Shown: one piece after another, positions 10,399 through 19,165 of the stretch
Layout: the number at the start of each line of letters is the position of its first letter
How positions within the stretch are numbered: the first letter of the stretch is position 1
Assembly: GCF_049195245.1 (NCBI RefSeq)
Contig: NZ_JBMIRR010000023.1
Span: forward strand, 246,948 to 310,947
Direction of reading: 5' to 3'
Source of the DNA: Arenimonas sp049195245
GTDB taxonomy: Bacteria; Pseudomonadota; Gammaproteobacteria; Xanthomonadales; Xanthomonadaceae
DNA length: 64,000 bases
Program-made: the position numbers and the translations under genes
The notes under the pieces: generated by a model
The model's input: only the letters and a program-made list of their open reading frames with translations
Database searches by the model: none
Told to the model about the DNA's origin: nothing

Positions 10399-10868
10399 AC
10401 GCCGTACGCGTCCGCTTCCTGGCCGAGGTTCCCGGCCACGCGTCCACGCTGGCGCGCTGGCACCACGCGCAGTGGAGCGGCCTGTACGAGGACTGGTCGC
10501 TGCAGCAGGCCACCGATGAACTGCGCGACCACGCCACCCGGCGCACCCTGCCCACCACCCTGGTGGCGATGGACGGCGATGCGCTGCTGGGCTCGGTCAG
10601 CCTGGTGGAAGAGGACGCGCCTGAGCTCCGCGACCAGGGCGATGCCTGGCTGGCCAGCCTGTACGTGGTGCCGGCAGCCCGGGGGCAGGGCCTTGGCCAG
10701 CGCCTGGTGCGCGCGCTGGTGGCCCATGCGGCCGCGCAGCAGGTCGCGCGCCTGTGGCTGTTCACGCCCGAACACGCAGCGTTTTACGCGCGACTGGGCT
10801 GGCGCCCGCAGGGATCGGCCAAACTGCGCGGCGTCCCGGTGCAACTGATGGACATCCTGCCTGCATGA
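10395..10868 (+). CDS. GNAT family N-acetyltransferase
   Basis: This acetyltransferase has about 157 residues. The acetyl-CoA loop is VVPAARGQGLGQRLVRAL (motif A, R/Q-x-x-G-x-G/A), and the C-terminal strand is AFYARLGWRPQG. I place the start at the TTG (10395) that overlaps the nrdR stop; a GTG at 10404 is possible. It is inserted between nrdR and ribD and overlaps ribD by 4 bp. The substrate is unknown. Similar small GNAT genes sit at this place in other Xanthomonadaceae as far as I recall, but a link to riboflavin synthesis is not shown. Confidence 0.85.
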   Translation: MNAVRVRFLAEVPGHASTLARWHHAQWSGLYEDWSLQQATDELRDHATRRTLPTTLVAMDGDALLGSVSLVEEDAPELRDQGDAWLASLYVVPAARGQGLGQRLVRALVAHAAAQQVARLWLFTPEHAAFYARLGWRPQGSAKLRGVPVQLMDILPA

Positions 10869-11968
10869 GCGTTTTTTCCGCCCACGACCACGCGCACATG
10901 GCCCGCGCCCTGCAGCTGGCCGAGCGCGCCGCGTTCACCACCCACCCCAACCCGATGGTGGGCTGCGTGATCGCGGATGGCGACCGCGTGCTGGGCGAGG
11001 GCTGGCACGTGCGCGCGGGCGAGCCGCATGCCGAGGTGCATGCGCTGCGCGCCGCCGGCGCCGCCGCGCGCGGCGCCACCGCCTACGTGACGCTCGAGCC
11101 CTGCGCCCACCATGGCCGCACGCCGCCCTGCGCCGATGCGCTGGTGGCGGCGGGCGTCACCCGCGTGGTCGCCGCCTGCCGCGATCCGTACTACCAGGTC
11201 TCCGGCCAGGGATTCTCCAAGCTCCAGGCCGCCGGCATCACGGTGGACTGCGGGCTGATGGAAGCCGCCGCCCGCCAGCTCAACCGCGGCTTCTTCTCGC
11301 GCATCGAGCGCGGCCGCCCGTGGGTGCGCGTGAAGCTGGCGATGAGCCTGGACGGCCGCACCGCGCTGGCCAACGGCGACTCGAAGTGGATCAGTTCGCC
11401 GGCTTCGCGCGAAGACGTGCAGCGCTGGCGCGCCCGCTCCGGCGCGCTGCTGACCGGCATCGGCACCGTGCTGGCCGACAATCCGCGCCTCACGGTGCGC
11501 CTGCCCGAGGGCGAGGAGTTCGTCGCCCCGCTGCGCGTCGTGCTCGACGACCGCGGCCGCCTTCCGGCCACCTGCCACCTGCTCACCGACGGCGCCGCGC
11601 CCACGCTGGCCGTGCACGGCGACGACGTGGTGCCTGACTACGGCGACGAGGTCACCGCCTTCGCCGTGCGGCGCTTCATCCACGGCGGGCTGGACCTGGG
11701 CGCGGTGATGTCGCAGCTGGCCCAGCGCGGCGTCAACGAACTCCAGGTCGAGGCCGGCGCCACGCTGAGCGGCGGCCTGCTGCGCGCGGGCCTGGTGGAC
11801 GAACTGCTGCTGTACGTGGCGCCGATCCTGCTCGGCGAAAAGGGACGGCCGCTGTTCACCGGCATCGACCCGACCACGATGCTCGACCGTCTCGGCATGC
11901 GCCTGGTGGATACCCGCCAGCTCGGCCCCGACCTTCGCCTGCTGCTCACTCCCGACAAGAAAGACTGA
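10865..11968 (+). CDS. ribD: bifunctional diaminohydroxyphosphoribosylaminopyrimidine deaminase / reductase RibD
   Basis: This 367-residue protein has an N-terminal cytidine-deaminase-like zinc domain and a C-terminal NADPH-dependent reductase domain. The zinc site is HAEVHAL plus PCAHHGRTPPCADAL. The reductase domain shows VKLAMSLDGRTAL and the terminal region LLYVAPILLG. It performs two successive steps after GTP cyclohydrolase II in riboflavin synthesis. The ATG at 10865 overlaps the GNAT stop (ATGA). I see no FMN riboswitch before it, so expression probably follows the upstream genes or is constitutive. ribE follows after 3 bp. Confidence 0.97.
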   Translation: MSVFSAHDHAHMARALQLAERAAFTTHPNPMVGCVIADGDRVLGEGWHVRAGEPHAEVHALRAAGAAARGATAYVTLEPCAHHGRTPPCADALVAAGVTRVVAACRDPYYQVSGQGFSKLQAAGITVDCGLMEAAARQLNRGFFSRIERGRPWVRVKLAMSLDGRTALANGDSKWISSPASREDVQRWRARSGALLTGIGTVLADNPRLTVRLPEGEEFVAPLRVVLDDRGRLPATCHLLTDGAAPTLAVHGDDVVPDYGDEVTAFAVRRFIHGGLDLGAVMSQLAQRGVNELQVEAGATLSGGLLRAGLVDELLLYVAPILLGEKGRPLFTGIDPTTMLDRLGMRLVDTRQLGPDLRLLLTPDKKD

Positions 11969-11971
11969 GCC

Positions 11972-12573
11972 ATGTTCACTGGATTGATTCAGGCCGTTGG
12001 CCGCCTGGAATCGCGCGAGGTGCGCGGCGGCGACCAGCGCCTGCGCTTCGCCTTCGGTTCACTGCCCGCGCACGACATCGAGCTCGGCGAATCCATCGCC
12101 GTGAGCGGCTGCTGCCTGACGGTGGTTGCCTACGACGCGCGTGGCTTCGATGCCGACGTCTCGAACGAAAGCCTGGCCCTGACCACGCTGGGCAGCTTGC
12201 CGCCGGGCGCCGCAGTGAACCTGGAGCGCTCGCTGCTGCCGACCACGCGCCTGGGGGGTCATCTGGTCTCGGGTCATGTGGACGGCCTGGGGACCGTGGA
12301 CAAGGTCTGGGACGACGGCCGCAGCCAGCGCTGGCGCTTCGGTGCGCCGCGCGCGGTGCTGCGTTATGTCGCCGCCAAGGGCTCGATCGCGGTGGATGGG
12401 GTCAGCCTCACCGTGAACGCGGTGGACGAGGCCGGCTTTGAAGTGAACCTGGTGCCGCACACCGTCGCCCACACCGCCTTCGGCGAAACCGCCGTCGGCG
12501 CCGCCGTCAATCTTGAGGTGGACACCATCGCCCGCTACGTCGAGCGGCTGCTGGCCACCCGCGAGGAATCCGC

Positions 12574-12577
<4 letters not shown>
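11972..12577 (+). CDS. ribE: riboflavin synthase alpha chain
   Basis: The product has 201 residues with the two tandem lumazine-binding repeats of the family. It begins MFTGLIQAVGRL. Repeat 1 contains IAVSGCCLTVV and SNESLALTTLG; repeat 2 starts after GGHLVSGHVDG and contains IAVDGVSLTVNAVDE. It dismutates two 6,7-dimethyl-8-ribityllumazine molecules to riboflavin. It overlaps the next gene by 4 bp (ATGA). Also named ribC in E. coli. Confidence 0.97.
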
Positions 12578-13668
<1,091 letters not shown>

Positions 13669-13670
13669 AA

Positions 13671-13754
13671 TCCGGGGTCAGAGTGCATTTATCTTCCCGG
13701 CCTTCTCCCGCGAGGCACAGATCGCCGGGAAGATAAATGCACTCTGACCCCGGA
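13671..13754. repeat. perfect 31-bp inverted repeat (REP/BIME-like palindrome)
   Basis: The arms 13671-13701 and 13724-13754 are exact reverse complements (31 of 31) separated by a 22-bp loop. Each arm contains the block GGGGTCAGAGTGCATTTATC. There is no T tract, so it is not a normal terminator. It sits in the 148-bp gap between ribB and ribH. Partial outward symmetry (CCCTGAAATCCGG on the left, CCGGATTTCGGG on the right) extends the structure. GGGGTCAGAGT-type palindromes are, from memory, dispersed repeats in Xanthomonadales and are linked to REP-associated transposases; copy number cannot be tested here. Confidence 0.85.
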
Positions 13755-13816
13755 GTTCGCCGGATTTCGGGCCGGGGCGCGGTAAACTGGCCCACCTCCT
13801 GCATGTGCCCCGCCCG

Positions 13817-14284
13817 ATGAGCCATTACGAAGGCGACGTCCAGAGCCCCGGCTCGGCCCGCTACGCGATCATTGCCAGCCGCTGGAATCCGCGCATCACC
13901 GATGCCCTGGTGGACAGCGCGCGCAAGGCCTTCCTCGAGTACGGCGTGCCCGCCGAGGCCCTGGATGTGATCCGCGTGCCCGGCGCCTGGGAGCTGCCCA
14001 TCGCTGCGGCCAGCGCCATCGACCGCATCGGCTACACCGGCATCGTCGCCCTGGGCTGCGTGATCCGCGGCGACACCCGTCACTTCGAACAGGTCGCCGA
14101 CGAATGCGCCCGCGGCCTGATGCGCGTGTCGCTGGACACCGGCGTCCCGATCGCCAACGGCGTGCTGGCCGTGGACGACTACGCGCACGCCGAGTCGCGC
14201 GCCGGCGGCAGCCACGGCAACAAGGGTCAGGAAGCGGCCCTGGTCATCATCGAGATGGCGAACCTGATCGGAAAACTCGCATGA
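13817..14284 (+). CDS. ribH: 6,7-dimethyl-8-ribityllumazine synthase
   Basis: The product has 155 residues, the usual length for the icosahedral enzyme. It starts MSHYEGDVQ, with the substrate pocket signatures ASRWNPRITDAL, VPGAWELPIAA and the phosphate and catalytic region GCVIRGDTRHFEQVADE. It condenses the RibD pathway product with dihydroxybutanone phosphate. I chose the ATG at 13817 over a GTG 12 bp upstream because it starts the conserved sequence. The gene lies just beyond the 31-bp palindrome and overlaps nusB by 4 bp. Confidence 0.97.
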   Translation: MSHYEGDVQSPGSARYAIIASRWNPRITDALVDSARKAFLEYGVPAEALDVIRVPGAWELPIAAASAIDRIGYTGIVALGCVIRGDTRHFEQVADECARGLMRVSLDTGVPIANGVLAVDDYAHAESRAGGSHGNKGQEAALVIIEMANLIGKLA

Positions 14285-14742
14285 AGCATCCCCGTCCCGA
14301 CGGCGTCGACCCGCACGCCCGCTCCCGCGCCCGCCGTCGCGCGCTGCAGGCGATCTACGCCTGGCAGCTGTCCAACACCGCCATCGGCAAGGTCATCGAC
14401 CAGTTCCGCAACGAGCAGGACATGGAAGTGGCCGACATGGACTACTTCGAGGATTTGGTGCGCGGCGTCGAGAAGCACCTGGCCGATCTCGACCAGGCGC
14501 TGGCCGCCTACCTCGACCGCGACATCGCGCAGGTGGATCCGATCGAGCGCGCCGTGCTGCGCATCGCCGCCTACGAACTGCGCCACCGCCCCGACGTGCC
14601 CTACCGCGTGGTGATCAACGAGGCCATCGAAACCACCAAGCGCTTCGGCAGCGAGCACGGCCACACCTTCGTCAACGGCGTGCTCGACCATGCCGCCGCG
14701 GCCTGGCGCAGCGCCGAGGCCCAGGCACCGCGCCGCAGCTGA
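14281..14742 (+). CDS. nusB: transcription antitermination factor NusB
   Basis: This 153-residue all-helical RNA-binding protein begins with an arginine-rich helix (HARSRARRRALQAIYAWQLS) that contacts boxA RNA and S10/NusE. The C-terminal half shows VDPIERAVLRIAAYELRH and NEAIETTKRFG, both typical of NusB. It functions in rRNA antitermination. It overlaps ribH by 4 bp and thiL by 1 bp. The ribH-nusB-thiL order is common in gammaproteobacteria. Confidence 0.97.
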   Translation: MKHPRPDGVDPHARSRARRRALQAIYAWQLSNTAIGKVIDQFRNEQDMEVADMDYFEDLVRGVEKHLADLDQALAAYLDRDIAQVDPIERAVLRIAAYELRHRPDVPYRVVINEAIETTKRFGSEHGHTFVNGVLDHAAAAWRSAEAQAPRRS

Positions 14743-15701
14743 TGCCGGGCGAATTCGCCCTGATCGACCGCATCCGCGCGCGCGTGCGCACCCGCCATGA
14801 CGTGGCGCTGGGCATCGGCGACGACGCCGCGGTGCTGCGCGTGCCGGCCGGCTACGACCTGGTCGTCACCAGCGACACCCTGGTCGCCGGCGTGCACTTT
14901 CCCGCGGAATCCGCCGCCGCCGACATCGGCTGGAAAGCGCTGGCGGTCAACCTTTCCGACCTGGCCGCGATGGCCGCGACGCCGGCCTGGTGCACGCTGG
15001 CCCTCACCCTGCCGCAGTCCGACGCGGACTGGGTGGACAGCTTTCTCGATGGCTTCCTGGAGCTCGCCGAGCACCACGATCTCTGCCTGGTGGGCGGCGA
15101 CACCACCCAGGGTCCGCTGTCGATCACCGTCACTGCGCACGGGCTGGTGCCCGAAGGCCAGGCGCTGCGCCGCAGCGGCGCCCAGGCGGGCGACGAAGTC
15201 TGGGTGACCGGATCGATCGGCGATGCCGCCGGCGCGCTGCAGCAGTGGCGCGCGCGCGGGCCTGCGTCGGCGAAACTGCGGCACCGCCTCGACCGGCCTA
15301 CGCCGCGCGTGGAAGCCGGCCTCGCGCTGCGCGGCCTGGCCACCGCCGGCATCGACCTCAGCGATGGCCTGGCCGCCGACCTTGGCCACGTGCTCGCCGC
15401 CAGCGCGCTGGGCGCTCGCATCGACCTGGGCCGCCTGCCCACCTCGCGCACCCTGGCCGATCATTTCGACGAAGCCGCGCGCTGGCCGCTGCAGCTGTCC
15501 GGCGGCGACGACTACGAGCTCTGCTTCACCGCGCCGCCGGCAGCCGCCTTCGCAATCGAGCAGGCGCTGGATCAGGCCGGCGTCACCGCGACGGTGATCG
15601 GCCAGCTCGAGGCCACGCCCGGCCTGCGCTGGCTCACGCCGGAAGGCGAGGACTACACGCCGCCGCGCGCCGGCTACCAGCATTTCCAGGGCGTTCACTG
15701 A
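14742..15701 (+). CDS. thiL: thiamine-monophosphate kinase
   Basis: This 319-residue PurM/ThiL-superfamily enzyme phosphorylates thiamine monophosphate to the diphosphate. The N-terminal metal/ATP motif GIGDDAAVLRV is followed by SDTLVAGVHF and CLVGGDTTQGPLSITV. The C-terminal half has GIDLSDGLAADLGHV and SGGDDYELCFT. The ATG shares its A with the nusB stop (TGATG), a tight coupling. Family length is about 320 residues. Confidence 0.96.
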   Translation: MPGEFALIDRIRARVRTRHDVALGIGDDAAVLRVPAGYDLVVTSDTLVAGVHFPAESAAADIGWKALAVNLSDLAAMAATPAWCTLALTLPQSDADWVDSFLDGFLELAEHHDLCLVGGDTTQGPLSITVTAHGLVPEGQALRRSGAQAGDEVWVTGSIGDAAGALQQWRARGPASAKLRHRLDRPTPRVEAGLALRGLATAGIDLSDGLAADLGHVLAASALGARIDLGRLPTSRTLADHFDEAARWPLQLSGGDDYELCFTAPPAAAFAIEQALDQAGVTATVIGQLEATPGLRWLTPEGEDYTPPRAGYQHFQGVH

Positions 15702-16192
15702 TGGCCGTGCTGCCGGTCGGCACCCGCCGCCGCCTGATGAAACATCCGCTGGGCTGGATCGCCGCCGGCTTCGGCGCGGGTTTTTCGCCGCGCGCGCCCG
15801 GCACGGTGGGCAGCCTGGCCGCGCTGCTGCCCTGGTGGTTCTTCATGCGCCACCTGCCGCTGCCGGCCTACCTGGCCGTGCTGGCCCTGGGCTTCGCCAT
15901 CGGCGTCTGGGCCTCGCACTGGGCCATTGCCCAGACGAAGATCGAAGACCCTTCGCTGGTGGTCTGGGACGAATACATCGGCATGTGGATCGCGCTGCTG
16001 ATGGCGCCTGCCGGCTGGCCGTGGATGGTGGCGGCGTTCGTGCTGTTCCGCGTCTTCGATATTGCCAAGCCGTGGCCGGTGAGCTGGGCCGACCAGAAGC
16101 TGCACGGCGGCTTCGGGGCCATGCTGGATGACGCGATCGCCGGCGTGTATGCGCTGATGGTGCTGCAGCTGGCGGCCTGGCTGCTGGGCTGA
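15701..16192 (+). CDS. pgpA: phosphatidylglycerophosphatase A
   Basis: This 163-residue inner-membrane phosphatase converts phosphatidylglycerophosphate to phosphatidylglycerol. The family motif GAGFSPRAPGTVGSLAAL is near the N-terminus, IEDPSLVVWDEYIGMWIAL carries the metal-binding acidic residues, and FRVFDIAKPWPVSW precedes the last helix. Three to four membrane helices are apparent. Its start shares one base with the thiL stop (TGATG). It closes the rib-nusB-thiL operon and is followed by a hairpin and T run. Confidence 0.95.
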   Translation: MAVLPVGTRRRLMKHPLGWIAAGFGAGFSPRAPGTVGSLAALLPWWFFMRHLPLPAYLAVLALGFAIGVWASHWAIAQTKIEDPSLVVWDEYIGMWIALLMAPAGWPWMVAAFVLFRVFDIAKPWPVSWADQKLHGGFGAMLDDAIAGVYALMVLQLAAWLLG

Positions 16193-16198
16193 GCCTGG

Positions 16199-16222
16199 GT
16201 CGCCTGCCGGGCGACGAATTTT
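16199..16222 (+). terminator. probable rho-independent terminator after pgpA
   Basis: A short GC stem, GTCGCC (16199-16204) with GGCGAC (16210-16215) around a TGCCG loop, is followed by GAATTTT. The stem is only 6 bp, so strength is moderate. Position, 7 bp after the pgpA stop, supports it. The rest of the gap to 16447 holds no recognisable gene. Confidence 0.55.
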
Positions 16223-16447
16223 CCTACGCGCATTACTGTCGCATTCCGATGGGAAGCGGCGCGCCGGGCCTTGAACATGGCCCGCAGCGGGGCGGTCACG
16301 AAGATCACCCTGCCTGCCCGCAGAACCTGCCTACTGCTTTCTGCTGCGTCGTCGCCGTCCGCGCCGGGCGGGCTTCGGACGGTCCCGCACCGGCCGCGGT
16401 GCTCGAATGATCCTGCCTGCATGCGCAGGCGAATCAAGGAGTGGCAC

Positions 16448-16624
16448 ATGAACGTACTTTCGATGCAGCAGGCCGCGCAGGTGGGCGGTGGCAACCTGGT
16501 GGTCGGCACGATCGCCCTGGTCGCGGTCGGGGCCTGGATCTGGTCCAACCGCGAAGCCCTGAACGACATCGCCGAAAGCGCCGCCGCAACCGCGGCCGAC
16601 CTCGACGCCGAATGCGGCGGCTGA
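16448..16624 (+). CDS. small peptide with double-glycine-type leader (bacteriocin-like), paralogue 1
   Basis: The product has 58 residues. A clear AAGGAG ribosome-binding site precedes the ATG by about six bases. The start MNVLSMQQAAQVGGG fits the double-glycine leader pattern (hydrophobic-x-x-x-x-x-x-V-x-G-G) used by class II bacteriocins and other peptides cut by C39 peptidase transporters. The remainder is one hydrophobic helix (about 17-34) and an alanine-rich helix ending in a single cysteine (DLDAECGG). The C-terminal half matches the 16900-17064 peptide: from WS onward R, L, IA, several A, L, A and C align without gaps. No dedicated transporter or immunity gene is near. The function is unknown; a secreted or membrane peptide is inferred. 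Confidence 0.65.
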   Translation: MNVLSMQQAAQVGGGNLVVGTIALVAVGAWIWSNREALNDIAESAAATAADLDAECGG

Positions 16625-16637
16625 CCTGGAGACCCCC

Positions 16638-16826
16638 ATGAAATCCCTGAATTCCCTGGAAACCTCGATGGTCTGCGGCGGCGACGGCGACGTCGACGCC
16701 AGTCTGGGCAGCATGATCGGCCATGCGCTGCACGGCCTCACCTCGGACGAGGCCGTGGCTTGCGGCATGCTCTCGCCGGCGGGCGTATTCGTCGGGGCGG
16801 TGCTGCACTTCGTCAACAAGCACTGA
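16638..16826 (+). CDS. small peptide with double-glycine-type leader, unrelated core
   Basis: The product has 62 residues and begins 13 bp after the preceding small gene, with CTGGAG as ribosome-binding site. The leader MKSLNSLETSMVCGG follows the double-glycine pattern. The predicted core begins with an acidic stretch (DGDVD), contains one internal cysteine (VACGML) and ends in a hydrophobic helix (AGVFVGAVLHFVNKH). The core does not resemble the flanking peptides. Glycine- and alanine-rich cores with a GG leader are typical of two-peptide bacteriocins. I do not recognise a family. Confidence 0.6.
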   Translation: MKSLNSLETSMVCGGDGDVDASLGSMIGHALHGLTSDEAVACGMLSPAGVFVGAVLHFVNKH

Positions 16827-16899
16827 GCGTCACGCGGTTCCGGCAGCGCCTCGGCAATGCCGGAGCCGCCACTCCCTTCATTCCGACACGGAGCGGACG

Positions 16900-17064
16900 A
16901 TGGAAAGCTTGTTCCCTTTACCGGGCATGCGGGCATTGCGCCCCCTGATCTTGCTGGCGGTGTTCATGCTGGTCTGGAGCGGCCGCGGCACGCTCGACGC
17001 AATCGCCTCGGCGGCCTCGGCGGCGGCCGCGCAGCTGCAGGCGCAGTGCAGCGTGGACGCCTAG
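16900..17064 (+). CDS. small membrane peptide, paralogue of the 16448-16624 peptide without GG leader
   Basis: The product has 54 residues. An ATG at 16900 follows a GGAGCGG ribosome-binding site. After a proline-containing N-terminus (MESLFPLPGMRALRP) comes a hydrophobic helix, then VWSGRGTLDAIASAASAAAA and a cysteine near the end. From the tryptophan-serine pair onward it aligns residue by residue with the first small peptide: 11 identities over the following 23 positions, including the terminal cysteine. It lacks the GG leader, so it may be a membrane partner, or a paralogue that lost the leader. Its TAG stop overlaps the stop of the convergent gene within the palindrome CTAG. Confidence 0.6.
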   Translation: MESLFPLPGMRALRPLILLAVFMLVWSGRGTLDAIASAASAAAAQLQAQCSVDA

Positions 17065-17666
17065 GCTGGCGCGAATGCCGCGGCCACGCGTGTCCGCAGC
17101 GCCGGCACCACCTCGGCTTCGAACCAGGGGTTGTGCAGGAACCAGCCCACGTTGCGTGGGCTGGGATGGGGCAGGGGAAACACGCGCGGTGCGTAGTCGC
17201 GCCAGTGCTGCACCGTCTCGGTCAGCGACTTCCTGCGCGTGTCGCCCAGGAAATAGGCCTGCGCGTACTGGCCGATCGCCAGCACCAGCTGCACCTGCGG
17301 CAGCAGCGGCAGCAGCCGCGGGTGCCAGGTCTGGCGGCATTCCGGGCGCGGCGGCAGGTCGCCGCTGGCCCCACGGCCCGGATAGCAGAAGCCCATCGGC
17401 ACGATGGCGATCTGTTTCTCGTCGTAAAAGTCGGCCTTGTCCAGGCCCAGCCAGCCGCGCAGGCGTACGCCGCTGGCGTCATCCCACGGGATGCCGCTGC
17501 CGTGCACCAGGGTGCCCGGCGCCTGGCCCACCACCAGCAGCCTGGCCGTGGCGCTGGCGCGCAGCACCGGTCGGGGGCCCAGCGGCAGCTGAGCCTCGCA
17601 CAGCCTGCAGGCTCGTATCTCCACCAGCAGGGTGTCCAGCGCCGTGGGCGCGCGGTTCATCGGCAT
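17061..17666 (-). CDS. uracil-DNA glycosylase family protein
   Basis: This roughly 200-residue protein of the UDG superfamily shows RACRLCEAQLPLG near the N-terminus, the active-site motif LVVGQAPGTLVHGSGIPWDD, then IVPMGFCYPGRG, and the C-terminal DNA-intercalation motif PLPHPSPRN. These match the bacterial uracil-DNA glycosylase-like group rather than canonical Ung. It lacks the four cysteines of an iron-sulfur family 4 enzyme. The likely role is base excision or a related activity; specificity is unknown. Its start is 2 bp after the FAD dehydrogenase stop, so the two are probably co-transcribed. Confidence 0.85.
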   Translation of the reverse strand: MPMNRAPTALDTLLVEIRACRLCEAQLPLGPRPVLRASATARLLVVGQAPGTLVHGSGIPWDDASGVRLRGWLGLDKADFYDEKQIAIVPMGFCYPGRGASGDLPPRPECRQTWHPRLLPLLPQVQLVLAIGQYAQAYFLGDTRRKSLTETVQHWRDYAPRVFPLPHPSPRNVGWFLHNPWFEAEVVPALRTRVAAAFAPA

Positions 17667-17668
17667 GT

Positions 17669-19117
17669 TCAGTGCCCCGCCCGGTCGGGCAGCACCTTGC
17701 CCGGATTGAGGATGCCGTCGGGATCGAACTGCGCCTTGATCGCGTGCATCAGGGCCATCGCCTGCGGGCTGAGCGCGCGCGCCAGCAGCTCACGCTTCAC
17801 CAGGCCGATGCCGTGTTCGCCCGACACCTGGCCGTCGAGCGCGATGACAGTGTCGAACACGGACTCCAGCGCGGCCTCGGCGCGCCGAACCTGCGACGCA
17901 TCGGCCGGGTCGTAGAGGATGTTGACATGCAAGTTGCCGTTGCCGGCGTGCCCGAAGCAGACGATGGGCAGCGACTGCGCGGCGGCGATGGCGCGAACGG
18001 CGGCCACCAGTTCGGGGATGCGGGACACCGGCACCACCACGTCCTCGTTGATCTTGCCCGGCGCCAGGGTGCGCAGCGCCGGCGAAAGCGCCTTGCGTGC
18101 GGCCCAGAGTTTTTCGCGGCCGGCCTCGTCGCGCGCGGCGGTGACGTCCAGGCAGCCCGGGCCCTGCGCGGCGGCAGTCAGCGCGGCCACGGCGTGGTCG
18201 AGCATCGCCTCGTCGCCGTCGGCTTCGATCATCAGCAGGGCGCCGGCCGCGGGGGGGCGCGCGCTTGCATCGCCGTTGGTGGGCATCGGTCCGTCCAGCA
18301 CCGGCAGGTCCGCGCCACCGACCTCGCGCGCCAGGCGCACGCACTCGCTGTCCATGAACTCCAGCATCGAAGGCGTCACCGGCTGCGCCATCAACCGCGC
18401 CACCGCCGCGGCGGCGCTTTCCACGTCGGCGTAGACCGCACGCAGGGCGCGGCGGTGTGTGGGCAAGGGCGTGAGCTTCAGCGTGGCCTCGACGATCAGC
18501 GCCAGCGTGCCCTCCGAACCGATCAGCAGGCGCGAGAGGTCGTAGCCGCTGGCGCCCTTGGTGGTCGGCGCCCCGAAGCTGACCAGTTCACCGGTGCCGG
18601 TCACCGCCTTGAGCGCCAGCACGTTGTCGCGCGTGGCGCCGTACTTCACTGCGCGCGGACCTCCGGCATTGCAGGCCAGGTTGCCGCCGATGCTGCAGTA
18701 GTCGGCGCTGGTGGGGTCGGGCGGCCAGAACAGGCCGTGCGGACGCAGCGCAGCCTGCAGGTCGCCGTTGAGCAGGCCGGGTTCGACCACCGCCACGCGG
18801 TCGCCCGGACGCACGGCCAGCAGGCGGTTCATTCGTTCGAAGCTGACGACGATCGCATCGTCGCCCGGCACGGAGGCGCCGGTGGTGTTGGTGCCGCGGC
18901 CACGCGCGACCAGCGGAAGCTTCGCCGCGCGGCAGGCCTGCACGAGTGCCTGCACCTGCGCGGCGCTGGTGGGCAGCGCCACGGCCAGGGGCAGGCCCTG
19001 GCGCCGCGAGTTGTCGTAGCCGTAATTCAGGCGTTCGGCCGGATCCAGCAGCAGGGCACCCGGATCAAGCAGCGCCGAAAGCGTTCGGGTCAGGTCCGGC
19101 GGCAGGGTGGGCGGCAT
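17669..19117 (-). CDS. FAD-binding oxidoreductase of the GlcD / D-2-hydroxyacid dehydrogenase type
   Basis: This 482-residue protein has the PCMH FAD-binding domain in the N-terminal half and the FAD-oxidase C domain after it. The first domain contains LVARGRGTNTTGASVP, SIGGNLACNAGGPRAVKYG and LIGSEGTLALI. The second contains PGKINEDVVVP, CFGHAGNGNLHVN, SGEHGIGLVKRELL and FDPDGILNPGK. The histidines of GHAGNGNLH and GEHGIG bind metal or substrate in D-lactate and D-2-hydroxyglutarate dehydrogenases. The exact substrate (D-lactate, glycolate or D-2-hydroxyglutarate) cannot be fixed from sequence. No glcE or glcF subunit genes are adjacent, so a single-subunit D-2-hydroxyacid dehydrogenase is more likely. 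Confidence 0.9.
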   Translation of the reverse strand: MPPTLPPDLTRTLSALLDPGALLLDPAERLNYGYDNSRRQGLPLAVALPTSAAQVQALVQACRAAKLPLVARGRGTNTTGASVPGDDAIVVSFERMNRLLAVRPGDRVAVVEPGLLNGDLQAALRPHGLFWPPDPTSADYCSIGGNLACNAGGPRAVKYGATRDNVLALKAVTGTGELVSFGAPTTKGASGYDLSRLLIGSEGTLALIVEATLKLTPLPTHRRALRAVYADVESAAAAVARLMAQPVTPSMLEFMDSECVRLAREVGGADLPVLDGPMPTNGDASARPPAAGALLMIEADGDEAMLDHAVAALTAAAQGPGCLDVTAARDEAGREKLWAARKALSPALRTLAPGKINEDVVVPVSRIPELVAAVRAIAAAQSLPIVCFGHAGNGNLHVNILYDPADASQVRRAEAALESVFDTVIALDGQVSGEHGIGLVKRELLARALSPQAMALMHAIKAQFDPDGILNPGKVLPDRAGH

Positions 19118-19165
19118 ACCGGGATTCTAGGCGGGTTCCGGCCCGCGGTCAGGTCCGTGCGTGCG

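Noticed and set aside
10399..10864. FMN riboswitch upstream of ribD
   Set aside because: The upstream sequence is coding (GNAT gene overlapping ribD) and lacks the conserved RFN blocks; none was seen before ribB or ribH either.
13669..13816. Palindrome read as a transcription terminator
   Set aside because: There is no T tract after the stem and the downstream genes look co-transcribed; a repeat element is the better explanation.
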